Source: Pseudogymnoascus destructans (taxonomy: Eukaryota > Ascomycota > Leotiomycetes > Thelebolales > Thelebolaceae). Taken from it: a DNA stretch of 64,000 bases. Position numbers and translations under genes: made by a program. The stretch is taken from the NCBI RefSeq assembly GCF_001641265.1, contig NW_020167520.1:620001-684000 (forward strand). Direction: 5' to 3'. The number at the start of each line of letters is the position of its first letter. Positions within the stretch are counted from its first letter, which is position 1. This document shows positions 11,489 through 22,317 of the stretch, in pieces. The notes beneath the pieces were generated by a model that worked only from the letters and a program-made list of their open reading frames with translations, did no database searches and was not told the DNA's origin.

Positions 11489-12918
11489 CATCTGTCTCAA
11501 GAGTGGCAGGTTTCAAGGGGTTAAAGTGTAGTAACATTTTCCCTTCTTTGAATTCTCCTTTAAGAGCATCGAAAGCATCTTGCTGTGTCTTATCCCAGTG
11601 ATACAAAGTGTCCTTGTGAAGTAATTGAGTAAGGGGTAAAGCCAAGGATGTATATCTTGGTATAAACCTCCTGTAATAGTTGGCAAACCCAAGGAAAGAC
11701 TAAACCTCTTTAATGCTGGAAGGAATAGGCCACGTTTGTACTGCTTTTGTCTTTTCAGGATCCATCTGAATGCCTTCTGTTGAAATTCTATGTCCCAAGA
11801 AATCAACTTGAGACATATGGAAAAGACATTTCTCAAGTTTGCAAAAGAGTTGTGCTTGAGATAGCTTCTCTAAGACTTGTCTAACATGTAGAACATGCTC
11901 TTGAGTGTCTAAAGAGTATATAAGAATGTCGTCTAAGTATACAACAACAAAGATATCCAAGTAAGGTCTTAGAATATCATTCATGAGAGCTTGGAAAGAA
12001 GCAGGTGCATTGGCAAGGCCAAAAGGCATTACCTGGTATTCAAAATGACCATAGCGTGTTCTGAATGCTGTCTTCCACTCATCACCTTCTTTGATGCGTA
12101 TCAGGTTATAAGCTCCCCTGAGATCTAACTTGGTAAAGACCCTTGCTGAAGAGAGCCTATCCATGAGCTCAGGGATAAGGGGTAAAGCATATCTGTTTTT
12201 AACAGTGACTGCATTAAGGCCCCTATAATCAACACAGAGATGCAAGGAGCCATCTTTCTTCTTGACAAAGAGAATGGGAGCTCATGCTGGTGAGGAAGAA
12301 GGTCTGATAAAGCCAGAACTAAGGTTCTCATCTAGGTATTCTCTGAGAGTTTTCAGCTCTAATTCAGATAGAGAGTAGATAGGGCCATAGGGAGGCATTG
12401 AGCCTTCTGCGAGTGGCATCTCATGGTCATAAGGCTGGTGCTTTGGCAGAATTGATGCCTTTGCCTTGTCAAAAAGATGTTGGTAGTCTTGGTATGCTAA
12501 AGGCAAAATGACCTCCTGAGATGATTTCTCCAAATCTGAAGTAGCTGCTATCTCCAGGACAGGTTGAAAAGGTTTAACCCATATCAGAGATGATATATCG
12601 TCCATAGTTTGGTCAAAATCCTTGATCTGGGACAAGTCTGAGTCTTGGACCTGAATAGGGGTAACTGAGGCTTGAAGGGTTTTTTCAGTATTGAGCTCAG
12701 GATTTGAGCTAAACCCAAGCGATAAATGCTTCCAATTGATAGTTGGATCATGCCTTTGAAGCCATGGAAGACCTAGGATGACTGGGTACTTCATTGGTAT
12801 AACATCTAAAGAGATGGTGTCTGAAAATGTTAATTTTCCTAGGGGAATCTCAAGTTTGAGTACTGGGGTGTTGCAGGTAATGGAACCTGAACTGATAGGA
12901 GTTCCATCAATGACTCGT

Positions 12919-12975
12919 AGCAACTCTGGAGTGCGTTTGGGGACTGTAGGTCCCCAAACGCACTCCAGAGTTGCT
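12919..12975. repeat. Perfect 26-bp fold-back hairpin in Gypsy gag-pol
   Basis: Arms 12919-12944 and 12950-12975 are exact reverse complements around the 5-nt loop TGTAG. It lies just where the gag zinc knuckle should pass into protease, and the expected protease active-site segment is missing there. The structure looks like a template-switch or fold-back repair scar, not a functional element. Confidence 0.95.
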
Positions 12976-13965
12976 AATAGCACTCCTGAATTCTGTGTCC
13001 CCCTTTGCCACAGTATAAACAAAGGTTGTTGTCCATTCTGTGTTTTCTGTCTTGAGGAGTAAGTTTACCCCTTTTCAGTTTTTGAGGGCTTCTTGTAGGC
13101 TGAGGTGCTGAATTTGCTGTAGATCTCTTTATAGAGGCGTCTAAGTCCATAGGTTCAGGTGCTGAGTCCTTAGCAGTTGGTGTAGAGGTGTAATTGTTGA
13201 AATTTCTTGTTGGATGCCAGTCTTGGTTCTTCTCCTTTCTTCTTTCAAAAAGCCTATCATCAAGTCTGACAGCTTTTTCTATAAGCATTTGAAGTGTTGT
13301 AGGGTGTTCTTCTTTGCTGAGTTCATCCTTAATAGAGCTCTTGAGCCCTTGGTAGTAAGTGAAGACTAAGGCTTCTTCATTCCAAGTCAAGTGAGAAGTG
13401 ATTCTCCTAAATTCTGTTGTATACTGAGCAGCAGAGGTCTTTTGACATAGCTTCTGTAGCTCTCTTTCTGCTGTAGCAGTTCGTTGATGTCTCCAAAGGT
13501 CCTGGTAAGTTCCTCTTGAAACTGGTCATAAGAGGTAATCAAAGGTGTAGTGGTATTTTGGTTGTTGCCACTAAGTCTTCTAAGATATGGCTCAAAGAAG
13601 TTGAATGCAGATCCACGGAGGTAGCTGGCAGCGAAATATATCTTCTGAATGTCTGAGGTGAACTGATGAGGCCTGAGGGTGAAGTAGATGTCCAGTTGCA
13701 TAAGAAATCCCTTCAACTTCCTCCTGTCTCCATGGTATAAATCTGGTGTTTGCACTTTAGGAAGTGCACCTGGGGTACCTGACATAGCCAGAGGAGCTGT
13801 GGGAAGCTCTGTATGATGTGTCTGAGTTGAGGATTGTGTTGCTGAAGTGTTGGCTTGAAAGGTGTTTTCCAAATTCTCAAGTTTGTTTGCTATATTTTGT
13901 ATAAAGGCAAACAGTTGTTGCATCTGCTGTTCAGCAGTAGTTGTAGGAGCTTGGTCGTCCTCCAT
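12974..13965 (-). pseudogene. Gypsy gag with zinc knuckle, frameshifted
   Basis: It starts at MEDDQAPTTT (13965) with a coiled-coil-like N-terminus, followed by a capsid-like domain (KLKGFLMQLDIYF...). It ends with a CCHC knuckle CLYCGKGGHRIQEC near 12,990. One frameshift near 13,480 divides it into two open frames (13965-13387 and 13390-12974). Otherwise it has the length and order of a fungal chromovirus Gag. Confidence 0.85.
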
Positions 13966-14017
13966 TGTAGTATCGAAGTGCTGCTATAGAAATAGTTGAA
14001 GCTTGAAGCAGACAAGG

Positions 14018-14967
14018 TGTAATGGTGGGTGCACCAGATGTGAGAATCTAGCCACCCAAGGAAGGGGTGATTTTACTAAGACAACACACTGTCTTAGGAA
14101 ACAGAGCCAAAGGGTTGTAGCTTAGACTATTCCACAACGCAGCAATCAGGTGTATGATGTAGTCAAGTGGTTTAGACAAGTTGCAACAAATGTTGAGTCT
14201 GGGAACTCAGGGGTAAGTCAGAGGTTAACACCTCACTGACTTTTCAGAAACAAGGAGTAACAAGATGAATGCTTGGAAGCTTGTAAAAGACGTAGAAGTA
14301 TGTGATAGTCGATTTACTGTATTGTCTGCTTGCCCTTTCTTAAGAAAAGGGGAATCCTATTTATGCCAAAGGAGTGTAGTTCTCTCATTTTCCAAGACTT
14401 TCCATGACTAACCAGGCTTGGTAACTGTATTAGAAATCAAGTGCGACCCACAACTAGCTTGCTAATCATGTAGTGAATGTAAGAGAATCCCATAGAACCA
14501 TTTCTTAGGTTCCTAGCCTATAGGAAGTGAAAGGAGGTCCAAGGTCATAGTACCCCTATAGACAAATTATGTCATTAACTTAACCAATCTTGTGGGTAAC
14601 TAAGGAACGATGATGTGTAATGAATCATAGACAGTTGTAGAAGCTTTTGGAGCTATCGTTCATGTTCCTAGGCCTCTAGTTGATAGAGATATGTCATGTG
14701 TAGTATTAGCCCAGTAACTAAGGAGTGATGTCATGTAATGAATCATAGAGGGTTGTAGAGATATGCTATGTGGTAGTATTGGCCCAGTAACTAAGGGGCA
14801 ATGACATGTAATGAATCATAGATGGTTGTAGCAATCGTTGAGTAGCATTGCGCTTGTTGTTGGTGTGATAAGCCATATGTATAGTGACTTGTAGGTTTGA
14901 GGAGGAGATTTCTAAGTTTGCTCTTGAGTTTGATAGCAAACTGAGTGCAATGAATGTCAGTATGATA
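14018..14967 (-). repeat. 5' LTR of the Gypsy element
   Basis: It is homologous to the left LTR but 27 bp longer. The inner edge is TGTAATGG at 14018, and the adjacent internal sequence (minus strand CCTTGTCTGCTTC) would be the primer-binding region. The outer edge reads GTATGATA, where GTATGACA is expected. Confidence 0.9.
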
Positions 14968-15878
14968 TCTTGCTCTCGCTCTTTGTTTAGAGGGCTTCTA
15001 GGTTAGAAATTAGGTCCTCAAACTCTAGAGGAATTAGGAGACCAGCTTTTCAAAGAGCTGCCACCCCCTTCTTCTAGAGGGCTCTTGCTTCTAGGCCTCA
15101 ATTCCTACCTAGCGAAGCTGCTTTTGGGCCTGGTTAGCAGCCTAGTAGGCTACTCGAACCTGCTTAGCCTCAAGCTTCTAAGCTGCCAGCTTAGCTTTCT
15201 AGGCCTAAAGCTCGTAAGCATAAGCTGCTGTAAGCTCACCTCTAACTAAAGGTGAGACCGCTTCTTTAACTCCTCAACCTAGCATCAAAAAGCTAGTAGG
15301 TCAAGCTCTTGAAGCTAGCCTCCTACTACAACCTCTTCTGTTCCTATGAGCCAATTCCTATAGCTCTCCTTTAAGGGGCTACTAAAACCCTCTAGAACCT
15401 GTTGTTTCTAGTACTATAGCCCCTCTTCAACCCTAAAAGTTGAGGGTTTTGGTGTAAAAACCTATAGGTAGAGTTGTAGGCATAGATATAGGTGTAGGCG
15501 TGGGCGTGGGCATAAGAGCAGGCTGTGAGTATGTACATAGCTTTGCAAGAGCTATAATGTGGCTTACTAGCCAAATTCCTACTTTCTAAAAAGCTGGTAT
15601 AATTGTAGACTCCTTAAAAGTCTATAGCTGCATTTTGGTAAGGTCCCTCATAAAGGACTATAGATCATATGTAACATCCATATCACGTATGGCAGCAAGC
15701 ACAGCCTCTCTATGCTAGTGCTTATATGGCTAGAAGATCCCTACATCTAGTGGCTGAGTAAGATGGGATGGGAATGTGTAACGTACATGTATAGCGAAAG
15801 CGCCAAACAAGCGAAAGCGCCAAAATGATGCGGTGACCAAACCCCCCAACTAAATGTTAAATTCCTCAACAACAAAAC

Positions 15879-16961
15879 ATGCCCCATAAAAACGATGAAA
15901 GCCAATTAGTGCTAGCTATCCAGGCTATGCAAAGCGACCCAAAGTTACGCCTTCGAGTTGCTGCTAGGATCTATTCTGTGGACCACCGCAAGCTAGGTCG
16001 TCGTCTAGAAGGTGTACCTTCACGACGCGATATCCAAGCCAACTCACGGAAATTAACTAACCTAGAGGAGTCCGTCCTTGTTCAGTATATACTCGACCTA
16101 GCTGCCAAAGGGTTTCCTCCTCGGCTGTCTGTTGTTGAAGATATGGCAAGTCGACTACTTGCAACACGCGACGCGTCACGCGTTGGGTCGCGTTGGGCTT
16201 CAAACTTTGTTAAGCGGCGTGTAGAGCTCCAGACACGCTTTCAGCGCAAATACGACTACCAGAGGGCTAAGTGCGAAGATCCAGAAGTTATTAATGGCTG
16301 GTTTGAGCTTGTGCGTAACACAATTGCGAAATATGGTATCGATGAAGCAGATATCTACAACTTTGATGAGACTGGGTTTATGATGGGCGTTATCTCAACT
16401 GCTATGGTTGTAACAAGCTCAGACGGGCGGGCAAAAGCAAAGAAGGTACAGCCTGGTAATCGGGAATGGGTTACAGTAATCCAAGGCGTTAGTTCTCAAG
16501 GTTGGGCAGTACCACCATTTATCATTGTTGCAGGCAAAAACCACCTTACATCTTGGTATGAGAATAGTGGATTTTCAAGCGATTGGGTGATTTCTGTTAC
16601 TGAAAATGGCTGGACTACAAACGAGAGAGGCATGGATTGGATTCAGCACTTTGAGAAGCATACAAAGGCCCGGAGTGTTGGTGGTTATCGCTTGTTAGTC
16701 CTTGATGGTCATGAGAGCCACCACTCAGATGAGTTTGAGGAGTACTGCAAGGAACACAACATTATTACGCTTTGTATGCCTGCTCACTCTTCTCATCTAC
16801 TCCAGCCACTTGATGTTGGCTGTTTCGGCCCGTTAAAGCAGGCCTATGGTCGGCAAATTGAAGATATGATGCAGGCTCATATTTCTCATATTACAAAGGA
16901 TGACTTCTTTCCTGCCTTCCACGCTGCATTTAACACTACAATGACGGAAAGTAACATTTGA
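15879..16961 (+). CDS. Pogo-type transposase, HTH plus complete DDD core
   Basis: 360 residues from ATG to TGA. The N-terminal third has psq/CENP-B-like helix-turn-helix units (RVAARIYSVDHRKLGRRLEG, then EDMASRLLATRDASRVGSRW). The DDE_1 core carries NFDETGF near residue 164, LLVLDGHESHHS near 273 and LLQPLDVGCFGPLK near 312, so all three catalytic Asp residues are present. The TGA at 16959-16961 stands where relatives have an Arg codon (NI-R-GGFRGAGL), which suggests a CGA-to-TGA change. The remaining C-terminus is open downstream. Whether the truncated form is active is unknown, but the element's two copies look recent. Confidence 0.9.
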   Translation: MPHKNDESQLVLAIQAMQSDPKLRLRVAARIYSVDHRKLGRRLEGVPSRRDIQANSRKLTNLEESVLVQYILDLAAKGFPPRLSVVEDMASRLLATRDASRVGSRWASNFVKRRVELQTRFQRKYDYQRAKCEDPEVINGWFELVRNTIAKYGIDEADIYNFDETGFMMGVISTAMVVTSSDGRAKAKKVQPGNREWVTVIQGVSSQGWAVPPFIIVAGKNHLTSWYENSGFSSDWVISVTENGWTTNERGMDWIQHFEKHTKARSVGGYRLLVLDGHESHHSDEFEEYCKEHNIITLCMPAHSSHLLQPLDVGCFGPLKQAYGRQIEDMMQAHISHITKDDFFPAFHAAFNTTMTESNI

Positions 16962-17534
16962 GGCGGGTTCCGAGGGGCAGGGCTTCTTCCATTTGACCCT
17001 GAGAGAGTGATATCTACACTTGATCTTAAGTTAAGGACACCAACGCCTCCAAGCTCCCGCCCAGGTACTGCTCAACCTTGGGTTTCTCAGACACCAAACA
17101 ACCCAATTGAAGCTATGTCACAGTCTACATTTATTAAAACTCGGATTTCACGCCATCAAAATAGCTCTCCAACCTCAATCTATGCAGCTGTTGACCAGTT
17201 TACAAAGGGTGCATCGCAAATAATGCATCAATTAGCACTGCTAAAGGGAGAGAACCAAAACCTACGACAGGCAAATGAAGTACTAAGCAAGCGCCGGAGA
17301 GCTAGGAAAACACGACTACAGCAAGGAGGATCACTTAGTCAACAAGGGGCGCAAGAGCTACAGGATGAGAGGGATGTTGTGCAGCAGGTAGAGCAGGAAA
17401 TAAGGGCAAGCCGTGGTCGGAAGCCAAGGGAAGAAACCCGTGCCCGTCGCTGTGGCAAGTGTGGTGAGACTGGGCACAATGCGCGCACGTGTCAGATTGT
17501 AATAGACACCTCTGAGGAAGAGGACTCCGAGTAG
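16962..17534 (+). pseudogene. C-terminal part of the pogo transposase after the TGA
   Basis: It is in frame with the upstream ORF and continues as GGFRGAGLLPFDPERV. A coiled coil follows (GENQNLRQANEVLSKRRRA), then a CCHC zinc knuckle CGKCGETGHNARTC and an acidic tail. The first internal ATG is about 150 bases downstream. It may be reached by stop readthrough, made as a separate protein, or not made at all. Confidence 0.8.
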
Positions 17535-18189
17535 TTTCAATTGATTTCTAATGTTGTGGTAGATTTATCGCAATGTTTGTCGTGAGGGTAGATAATTTTG
17601 GCGCTTTCGCTTGTTTGGCGCTTTCGCTATACATGTACGTTATATGATAAAAAAAAAAAATCTGTAGTAATGATGAAATCATCGCTTGTATAGCTCACAT
17701 AAGAGTTGAGTAGTAGAACCTTCATTTCCTTAGAGGAAGTATGCTCTACAAAGTGCTCTACCTATAAGGCAAGCTGGCTTTTTGAAAATCCAGTGTTAGG
17801 GAGAATGATGAGCTCTGTGTCTTAGAGGTTAGCGTGGTACTAGGAATCTATGTGTATTTTGCCTATAATGATAAGAACAGGCAGTATGACTTTTCTGTTT
17901 AAAGACACAGCCTTAAGTATAGTAATAGACATACAATTTTCAGGGCTTGGGGTGTAGAGCTCCTTTATGGCTCATGGCACAATTACATGCTCCCTACCTA
18001 GAATCCCAACCTAAAAGCCAGTTTCATCCATATTCCAGATTGACTCTGATTTTATACCACGCTCTAGTATAAACCAGCCATACTCTTGAAACCACTTTAG
18101 AACTATAGGCTCATCTTGAGCCTTCGTAAGCTGCTGTGTAATTGGCTTCATGTAAGGACACAGGGCACCCAGCTCACAGTAATAGCATA

Positions 18190-18470
18190 TGAGAGTGCAA
18201 GTCGGAGGCTAAACGGATGCTATCCTATAGGTCTACTACGAAGGATACAAAAAAGATGAAGGGGGAACACCGTTGAGTCTGTTTCCTTAAGTACCCGAAA
18301 CGGGCCCGACTCAGTTATCCCAACCCTAGCCCTGATCCTTCCACCGCAACAGGTCAGCATCGACCCTGAACCCTACACCCTTACCGTCCCCCACTATAGC
18401 GTAACTCGCTATGTGCTCCTCTACTGGTTCGAAACCACACCGAGTCGGATTTCATGCTTGTAGTGACCGT
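18190..18470. other. GC-richer insert of unknown origin in the pogo relic
   Basis: This block of about 280 bp is clearly less AT-rich than its surroundings and interrupts the relic's coding trace. On the minus strand it begins TGTTACGGTCAC and ends near CTTGCA, which resembles a solo LTR (TG...CA), but I could not find matching flanking duplications. Confidence 0.35.
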
Positions 18471-19019
18471 AACAGTTCTGAGACAGGTTCTTCGAGTATC
18501 TAGGTAAGGAGGCATCCTTACACTTCATAGTTATAAAGTGATATTCCTTAAGATCATTCTGTATAAATTTTGTAAGCTAGCTCTATGACAGGGGCAGCTG
18601 TGGGCTCTAGAGCTTATATTCCTAGTTGCTCTAAGCCCTAGGTAATACTGCTTAAGGATCCATTTCTTTATGGCCTCTGTCTACATAGTAGAGAGTAGCT
18701 TATTCTAGCCCCATTAATGTGTAGTTGCTGTTTTAGAGGGGTTCTCTAGGAGCCACTTATAGGCATTTTATAGAGGAGTCCCTTCCATTAAATGAATTGC
18801 ATATAATTACTATCTAAATACTATGTACAACTATAGTGGAGGTTTTGTTAAGGAGTGGCGATGAATAGATGCATGTTCTAACGAGCTGTGTGTTGCTTCC
18901 TCTTAGGTTAGGCAGCTGTGTATTGATTACTCCAACCTTAAGCAAAGCGAAAAGTTTAGTCATGACGATTAACTCAACGACGTGATGGACGGACTACATG
19001 ACATGACACTACACCTAAA

Positions 19020-19700
19020 TCACAGAAGCCTACAGTCTTAGAAGAGGAGGCTATTGTAGAGAGGGTCCTTGAGCTAGATGTGTAGTCTTTTCCACCTAGG
19101 GTGTGTACAGTGCAAGATATGGCTAATCGACTACTCTACGCACGCAATATGCAACCTATTAGCAAGCACTAGGCTATGAACTTTATCAAACGCCATATAG
19201 AGCTTAAGACACATTTCTCTTGCAAATACGACTACTAAAGAGCTAAATGCGAAGATCCAACTATAGTAAACAAGTGGTTTACCCTTATAAGGAACATAAT
19301 TGCAAAGTAGGGCATCCTAGAAGATGACATCTACAATTTTGATGAAACAGGGTTTATGATAGGTAGGTATAATCTCAATAGCTATGGTTGTCACAAGCTC
19401 TAAAAAGCAAGGAAAAGCAAAGCTATCTCAACCTAGTAACCGTGATTAGGAAACAGTTATATAAGGTATAGGGACACAAAAAGCAATTCTACCATTTATC
19501 ATCCTTGTAGGTTAATACCATCTTGCACATTAGTATACAGAGTGTAACCTCCTAAGAAAGTGGTGCATTATAACAACAGAGAATAGATAGACAACAAATG
19601 AAATGGGCTTAGAATGGATTAAGCAATTTGATCAACATACAAAAGCTAGCACAAAAGGTACCTACTAGTTATTAGTGCTTAATGGTCATGAGAGCTACCA
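19020..19700 (+). pseudogene. Second pogo-like transposase relic, 3'-truncated
   Basis: Decayed plus-strand translation aligns by eye with the intact pogo transposase in this window: FPPRVCTVQDMANRLL, FIKRHIELKTHF, KWFTLIRNIIAK, DDIYNFDETGFMI near 19,335 and LLVLNGHES near 19,675. Many stops and frameshifts are present. The trace ends abruptly at 19700, where the LTR-like repeat begins. Confidence 0.8.
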
Positions 19701-20110
19701 TGTAATGCTGCTTCCTAAATGATAGGATGTATAGACATTTCTTACATAAAGGTTTAACTTAATGGAGGAGGCAGGAGATCAGACACAAAGTCTTTCTAAG
19801 TAACACGTTATAGTATTGTAAAGAATACTATATTGAGTTGGGCACGGAGCTCCTATCTAAGGAAATACTATCTACTTATATAGTGGCGTTGTGCCTTATA
19901 GATCCTGTCTAGTCTATAGACCATGTAGGATCAGTCATGTCCTGTGACCTCCTTATGACTCACGGATCCTATCTAGTCTATAGACCATGCTCATGACCAC
20001 TTCATGACTTATGCATGACTTATGACTGTAGCCTTCTAACAGGTTAGGTCACGTGGCACATTCTGTCTTAGCACTGCTAGTAGAGTGGACCATAACAGCT
20101 GTAACAGCTA
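19701..20110 (+). repeat. LTR-like dispersed repeat, member 1
   Basis: It begins TGTAATGCTGCTTCC and matches the repeats at 42396 and 59577 over the first 190 or so bases, up to GTGGCGTTGTGCC. The right end is unclear, with candidates at TCTAACA (about 20,041) or CTGTAACA (about 20,105). No duplication of the left flank TACCA was found. Confidence 0.6.
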
Positions 20111-20164
20111 GTGGATAGTTGGGAAACTAGTGGATAGTTGGATAGTTAGGATAATTAGAACTAT

Positions 20165-20481
20165 CAGTGTTCGGCGGATACCTCTCGGGTATATACCTGG
20201 AGGTTGGCCAGGTAGGGTAGGTATATACCCGGGTATTGCCAAGCCTTGTGACTTGATCACGTGTAAAATGTATATAGCAATAAGTAGCACCAAAGCAGGA
20301 TCACGTGCTAAGGGCTGACCTGATCTTCAGCACGTGACGGGGCACGGGCGACTTCAAATACCCAGATACATACCCAGATACTCAGGTAGGTACGGGTATG
20401 TATAAGAATCAGAAAGGTAGGTATATACCCGGGTATATACCCGGATACGCTGGGTATATACCTACCCCGTGCCGAACACTG
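20165..20481. mobile_element. hAT-type MITE, 317 bp
   Basis: Ends CAGTGTTCGGC / GCCGAACACTG (11-bp perfect inverted repeats) with a perfect 8-bp target-site duplication AGAACTAT at 20157-20164 and 20482-20489. There is no coding capacity. The interior has several GGTATATACC-like palindromes and CACGTG motifs. The TIR start resembles that of the big hAT element at 53869 (CAGTGTTGCCC), but beyond CAGTGTT the two differ. Confidence 0.95.
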
Positions 20482-20489
20482 AGAACTAT

Positions 20490-20752
20490 CCACTATCCTA
20501 ACTATCCCTAACTATCCGAACTATCCACAACTATCCACAACTATCTGAACTGTCTACAAGGCATGATGCCACTATATAGGTAGATAGTATTCCCTTAGAT
20601 AGGAGCTTTGTGCTCAACTTAACATAGTATTCTTTACAATACTATAGCGTTTTACTTAGAAGTGTTCATGTCTAATCCCCTGCCTCCTCTGTTAAGTCAA
20701 ACCTTATGTAAGAAACCTCTATGCATCCTATTAGATAGGAAGTAGTGTTACA
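20490..20752 (-). repeat. LTR-like dispersed repeat, member 2, opposite orientation
   Basis: On the minus strand it begins TGTAACACTACTTCC at 20752 and follows the same 190-bp consensus as member 1. It then passes into GGATAGTT-type short tandem repeats in which the MITE is inserted. Members 1 and 2 thus face each other across about 0.5 kb. Confidence 0.6.
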
Positions 20753-21107
20753 TTATAGCTGTAGTAACATGACTTATAGTTACGATGCTAGGCTGTAGTA
20801 TCATAACTCATCTAATGGATAGTTAGTGTGTTAAATAGTATGAACCTATATACTACCAAGCATTTTTCCTAACATCATAGAGTCTTAAGTGGGCCCTAAA
20901 TAGGAAATTTTGAGATAAATAAACATTGTGTTACTAAGGTTATTATCATGTTAGTGGAGCAACTATCACACACATGCTTTATGCTAGCATCTACATTCCT
21001 TAGTAGCATATAGGCCATATACTATCTTATACACTATAGATAGTTAGATAGTTAGGATAGACTATCTAACTATCTGAACTATCCACTAAGTATGATGCTA
21101 ACGTGAC
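20753..21107. other. AT-rich spacer, nothing recognised
   Basis: It holds scattered GGATAGTT/AACTATCC motifs at its right end that belong to the 92-bp tandem repeat. I see no gene. Confidence 0.5.
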
Positions 21108-22043
21108 TGTCATACTGACATTCGTTGCACTCAGTTTGCTATCAAACTCAAGAGCAAACTTAGAAATCTCCTCCTCAAACCTACAAGTCACCATACATAT
21201 CTTGGCTTATCACTCCAACAACAGAAGCAATACTACTCAACGATTGCTGCAAACTCTTCTACTACATCTGTTTATGCTACATACATCACGGCATATCATT
21301 TGGACACTCATTGAACAAGTTATTAAGAAAATCTCCTCCTTAAGGGGGTGGGCCAATACTACCACATGGCATATCTCTACCAACTAGAGGCCTAGGAACA
21401 TGAACGATAGCTCTAGAAGCTTCTACAACCCTCTATGATTCATTACACGTCATCGCTCCTTAGTTACCCACAAGATTGGTTAAGTTATGACATAATTTGT
21501 CTATAGGTACTCTGACCTTGGACCTCCTTTTCACTTCCTATAGGCTAGAAACCCAAGAGATGGTTCTATGGGATTCTCTTACGTTCACTACATGATTAGC
21601 AAGCTAGTTGTGGGTCGCACTTGATTTCTAATACATTTACCAAGCCTGGTTAGTCATGGAAAGTCATGGAAAATGAGAGAACTACACTCCTTTGGCATAA
21701 ATAGGATTGCCCTTTCCTTAAGAAAGGGCAAGCAGGCAATACAGTAAATCGACTAGCACATACTTCTACGTCTTTTCCAAGCTTCCAAGCATTGATCTTG
21801 TTATTCTCTGTTTTTGAAAAGTCAGTGAGGTGCTAACCTCTGACTTACCCCTGAGTTCTCAGACTCAACATTTGTTGCAACTTGTCTAAACCACTTCACC
21901 ACATCATACACCTGATTGCTGCGTTGTGGAATAGTCTAAGCTACAACCCTTTGGCTCTGTTTCCTAAGACAGTGTGTTGTCTTAGTAAATTCATCCCTTC
22001 CTTGGGTGGCTAGATTCTCATATCTGGTGCACCCACCATTACA
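21108..22043 (+). mobile_element. Solo Gypsy LTR
   Basis: A 936-bp LTR of the same family and same orientation as the one at 10553, with TG...CA ends and the perfect 5-bp duplication GTGAC at 21103-21107 and 22044-22048. It is inserted within the tandem GGATAGTT repeat array. Confidence 0.95.
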
Positions 22044-22060
22044 GTGACTCATTAGAGGGG

Positions 22061-22317
22061 TAGTGACTCATCTAATGGATAGTTGGATAGTTAGGATAGT
22101 TCAGACTATCTAACTATCTGAACTATCCACTAAATATGACACTAACGTGACTTAGTGACTCATCTGATGGATAGTTGGATAGTTAGGATAGTTCAGACTA
22201 TCTAACTATCCGAACTATCCACTAAATATGACACTAACGTGACTTAGTGACTCATCTGATGGATAGTTGGATAGTTAGGATAGTTCAGACTATCTAACTA
22301 TCCGAACTATCAACTAG
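22061..22317. repeat. 92-bp tandem repeat, about 2.8 copies
   Basis: Units start at 22061, 22153 and 22245 with TAGTGACTCATCT. Each contains a near-palindrome of GGATAGTT units facing AACTATCC units that could form a long hairpin. A further partial unit lies left of the solo LTR (about 21,040-21,107), so the array was split by that insertion. It appears to be the variable interior of an LTR-like repeat. Confidence 0.9.

Larger units (their letters stand above)
8506..12977 (-). pseudogene. Gypsy pol: RT, RNase H, integrase, chromodomain, broken
   Basis: From right to left: a protease-side remnant (12977-12282) lacking a visible D-S/T-G site; reverse transcriptase with VVYLDDILIYS (the YxDD box) near 11,930; RNase H with YSRKLSAAEQNYPITDKE and YSDHSNLL; a Zn-binding H-H-C-C segment ending CTTC; an integrase core with SIDFIVKLP, SDRGAVF and NSVLEQYLR carrying D, D and E; and a chromodomain (YFLVKWKGYP...NTWEP, 8783-8574). 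Lesions are TGA near 12,283, TAG near 11,700, TAG near 9,800, a solo LTR in RNase H, and an inverted segment in integrase. Apart from these the pieces are collinear with intact chromoviruses. Confidence 0.9.
7572..14967 (-). mobile_element. Chromodomain Gypsy LTR retrotransposon (chromovirus-like), defective
   Basis: Long terminal repeats at 7572-8494 and 14018-14967 flank gag and pol read on the minus strand, in the order gag, zinc knuckle, RT, RNase H, integrase, chromodomain. That order defines Gypsy/chromovirus elements. Next to the 3' LTR there is a purine-rich tract (minus strand AAGAGGGGTATCA). Flanking pentamers (CAGAC on the left, TCTTG on the right) do not match, so the copy lacks a target-site duplication and may be a recombinant. 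The right LTR edge has TA where TG is expected. A solo LTR, an internal inversion, a fold-back hairpin, several stops and a frameshift all show it is dead. Confidence 0.9.
15781..17640 (+). mobile_element. Pogo/Fot-like Tc1-mariner superfamily element, copy 1
   Basis: A 1,860-bp element with 46-bp perfect terminal inverted repeats (15781-15826 and 17595-17640) flanked by TA on both sides (15779-15780, 17641-17642). Each repeat holds two copies of GCGAAAGCGCCAAA, probable transposase binding sites. It is inserted in the older pogo relic, between the regions coding for its second and third catalytic Asp. A second copy of equal length and opposite orientation lies at 22738-24597. Confidence 0.97.
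15000..18800 (-). pseudogene. Old pogo-like transposase relic split by a younger pogo element
   Basis: Heavily mutated minus-strand fragments keep pogo/DDE_1 order: EPIVLKWFQEYGW then WNMDETGF (first Asp) near 18,040; PVLIIIGKIHIDS and a decayed LLLxxxxSH near 17,700; then, on the other side of the 1,860-bp insertion, LTQPLDVGIF (third Asp) near 15,750 followed by EAVLAAIRDMDVTYD. Stops are frequent, many of them TAG or TGA at positions where CAG, CGA or TGG codons are likely. The left and right limits are approximate. Confidence 0.75.
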
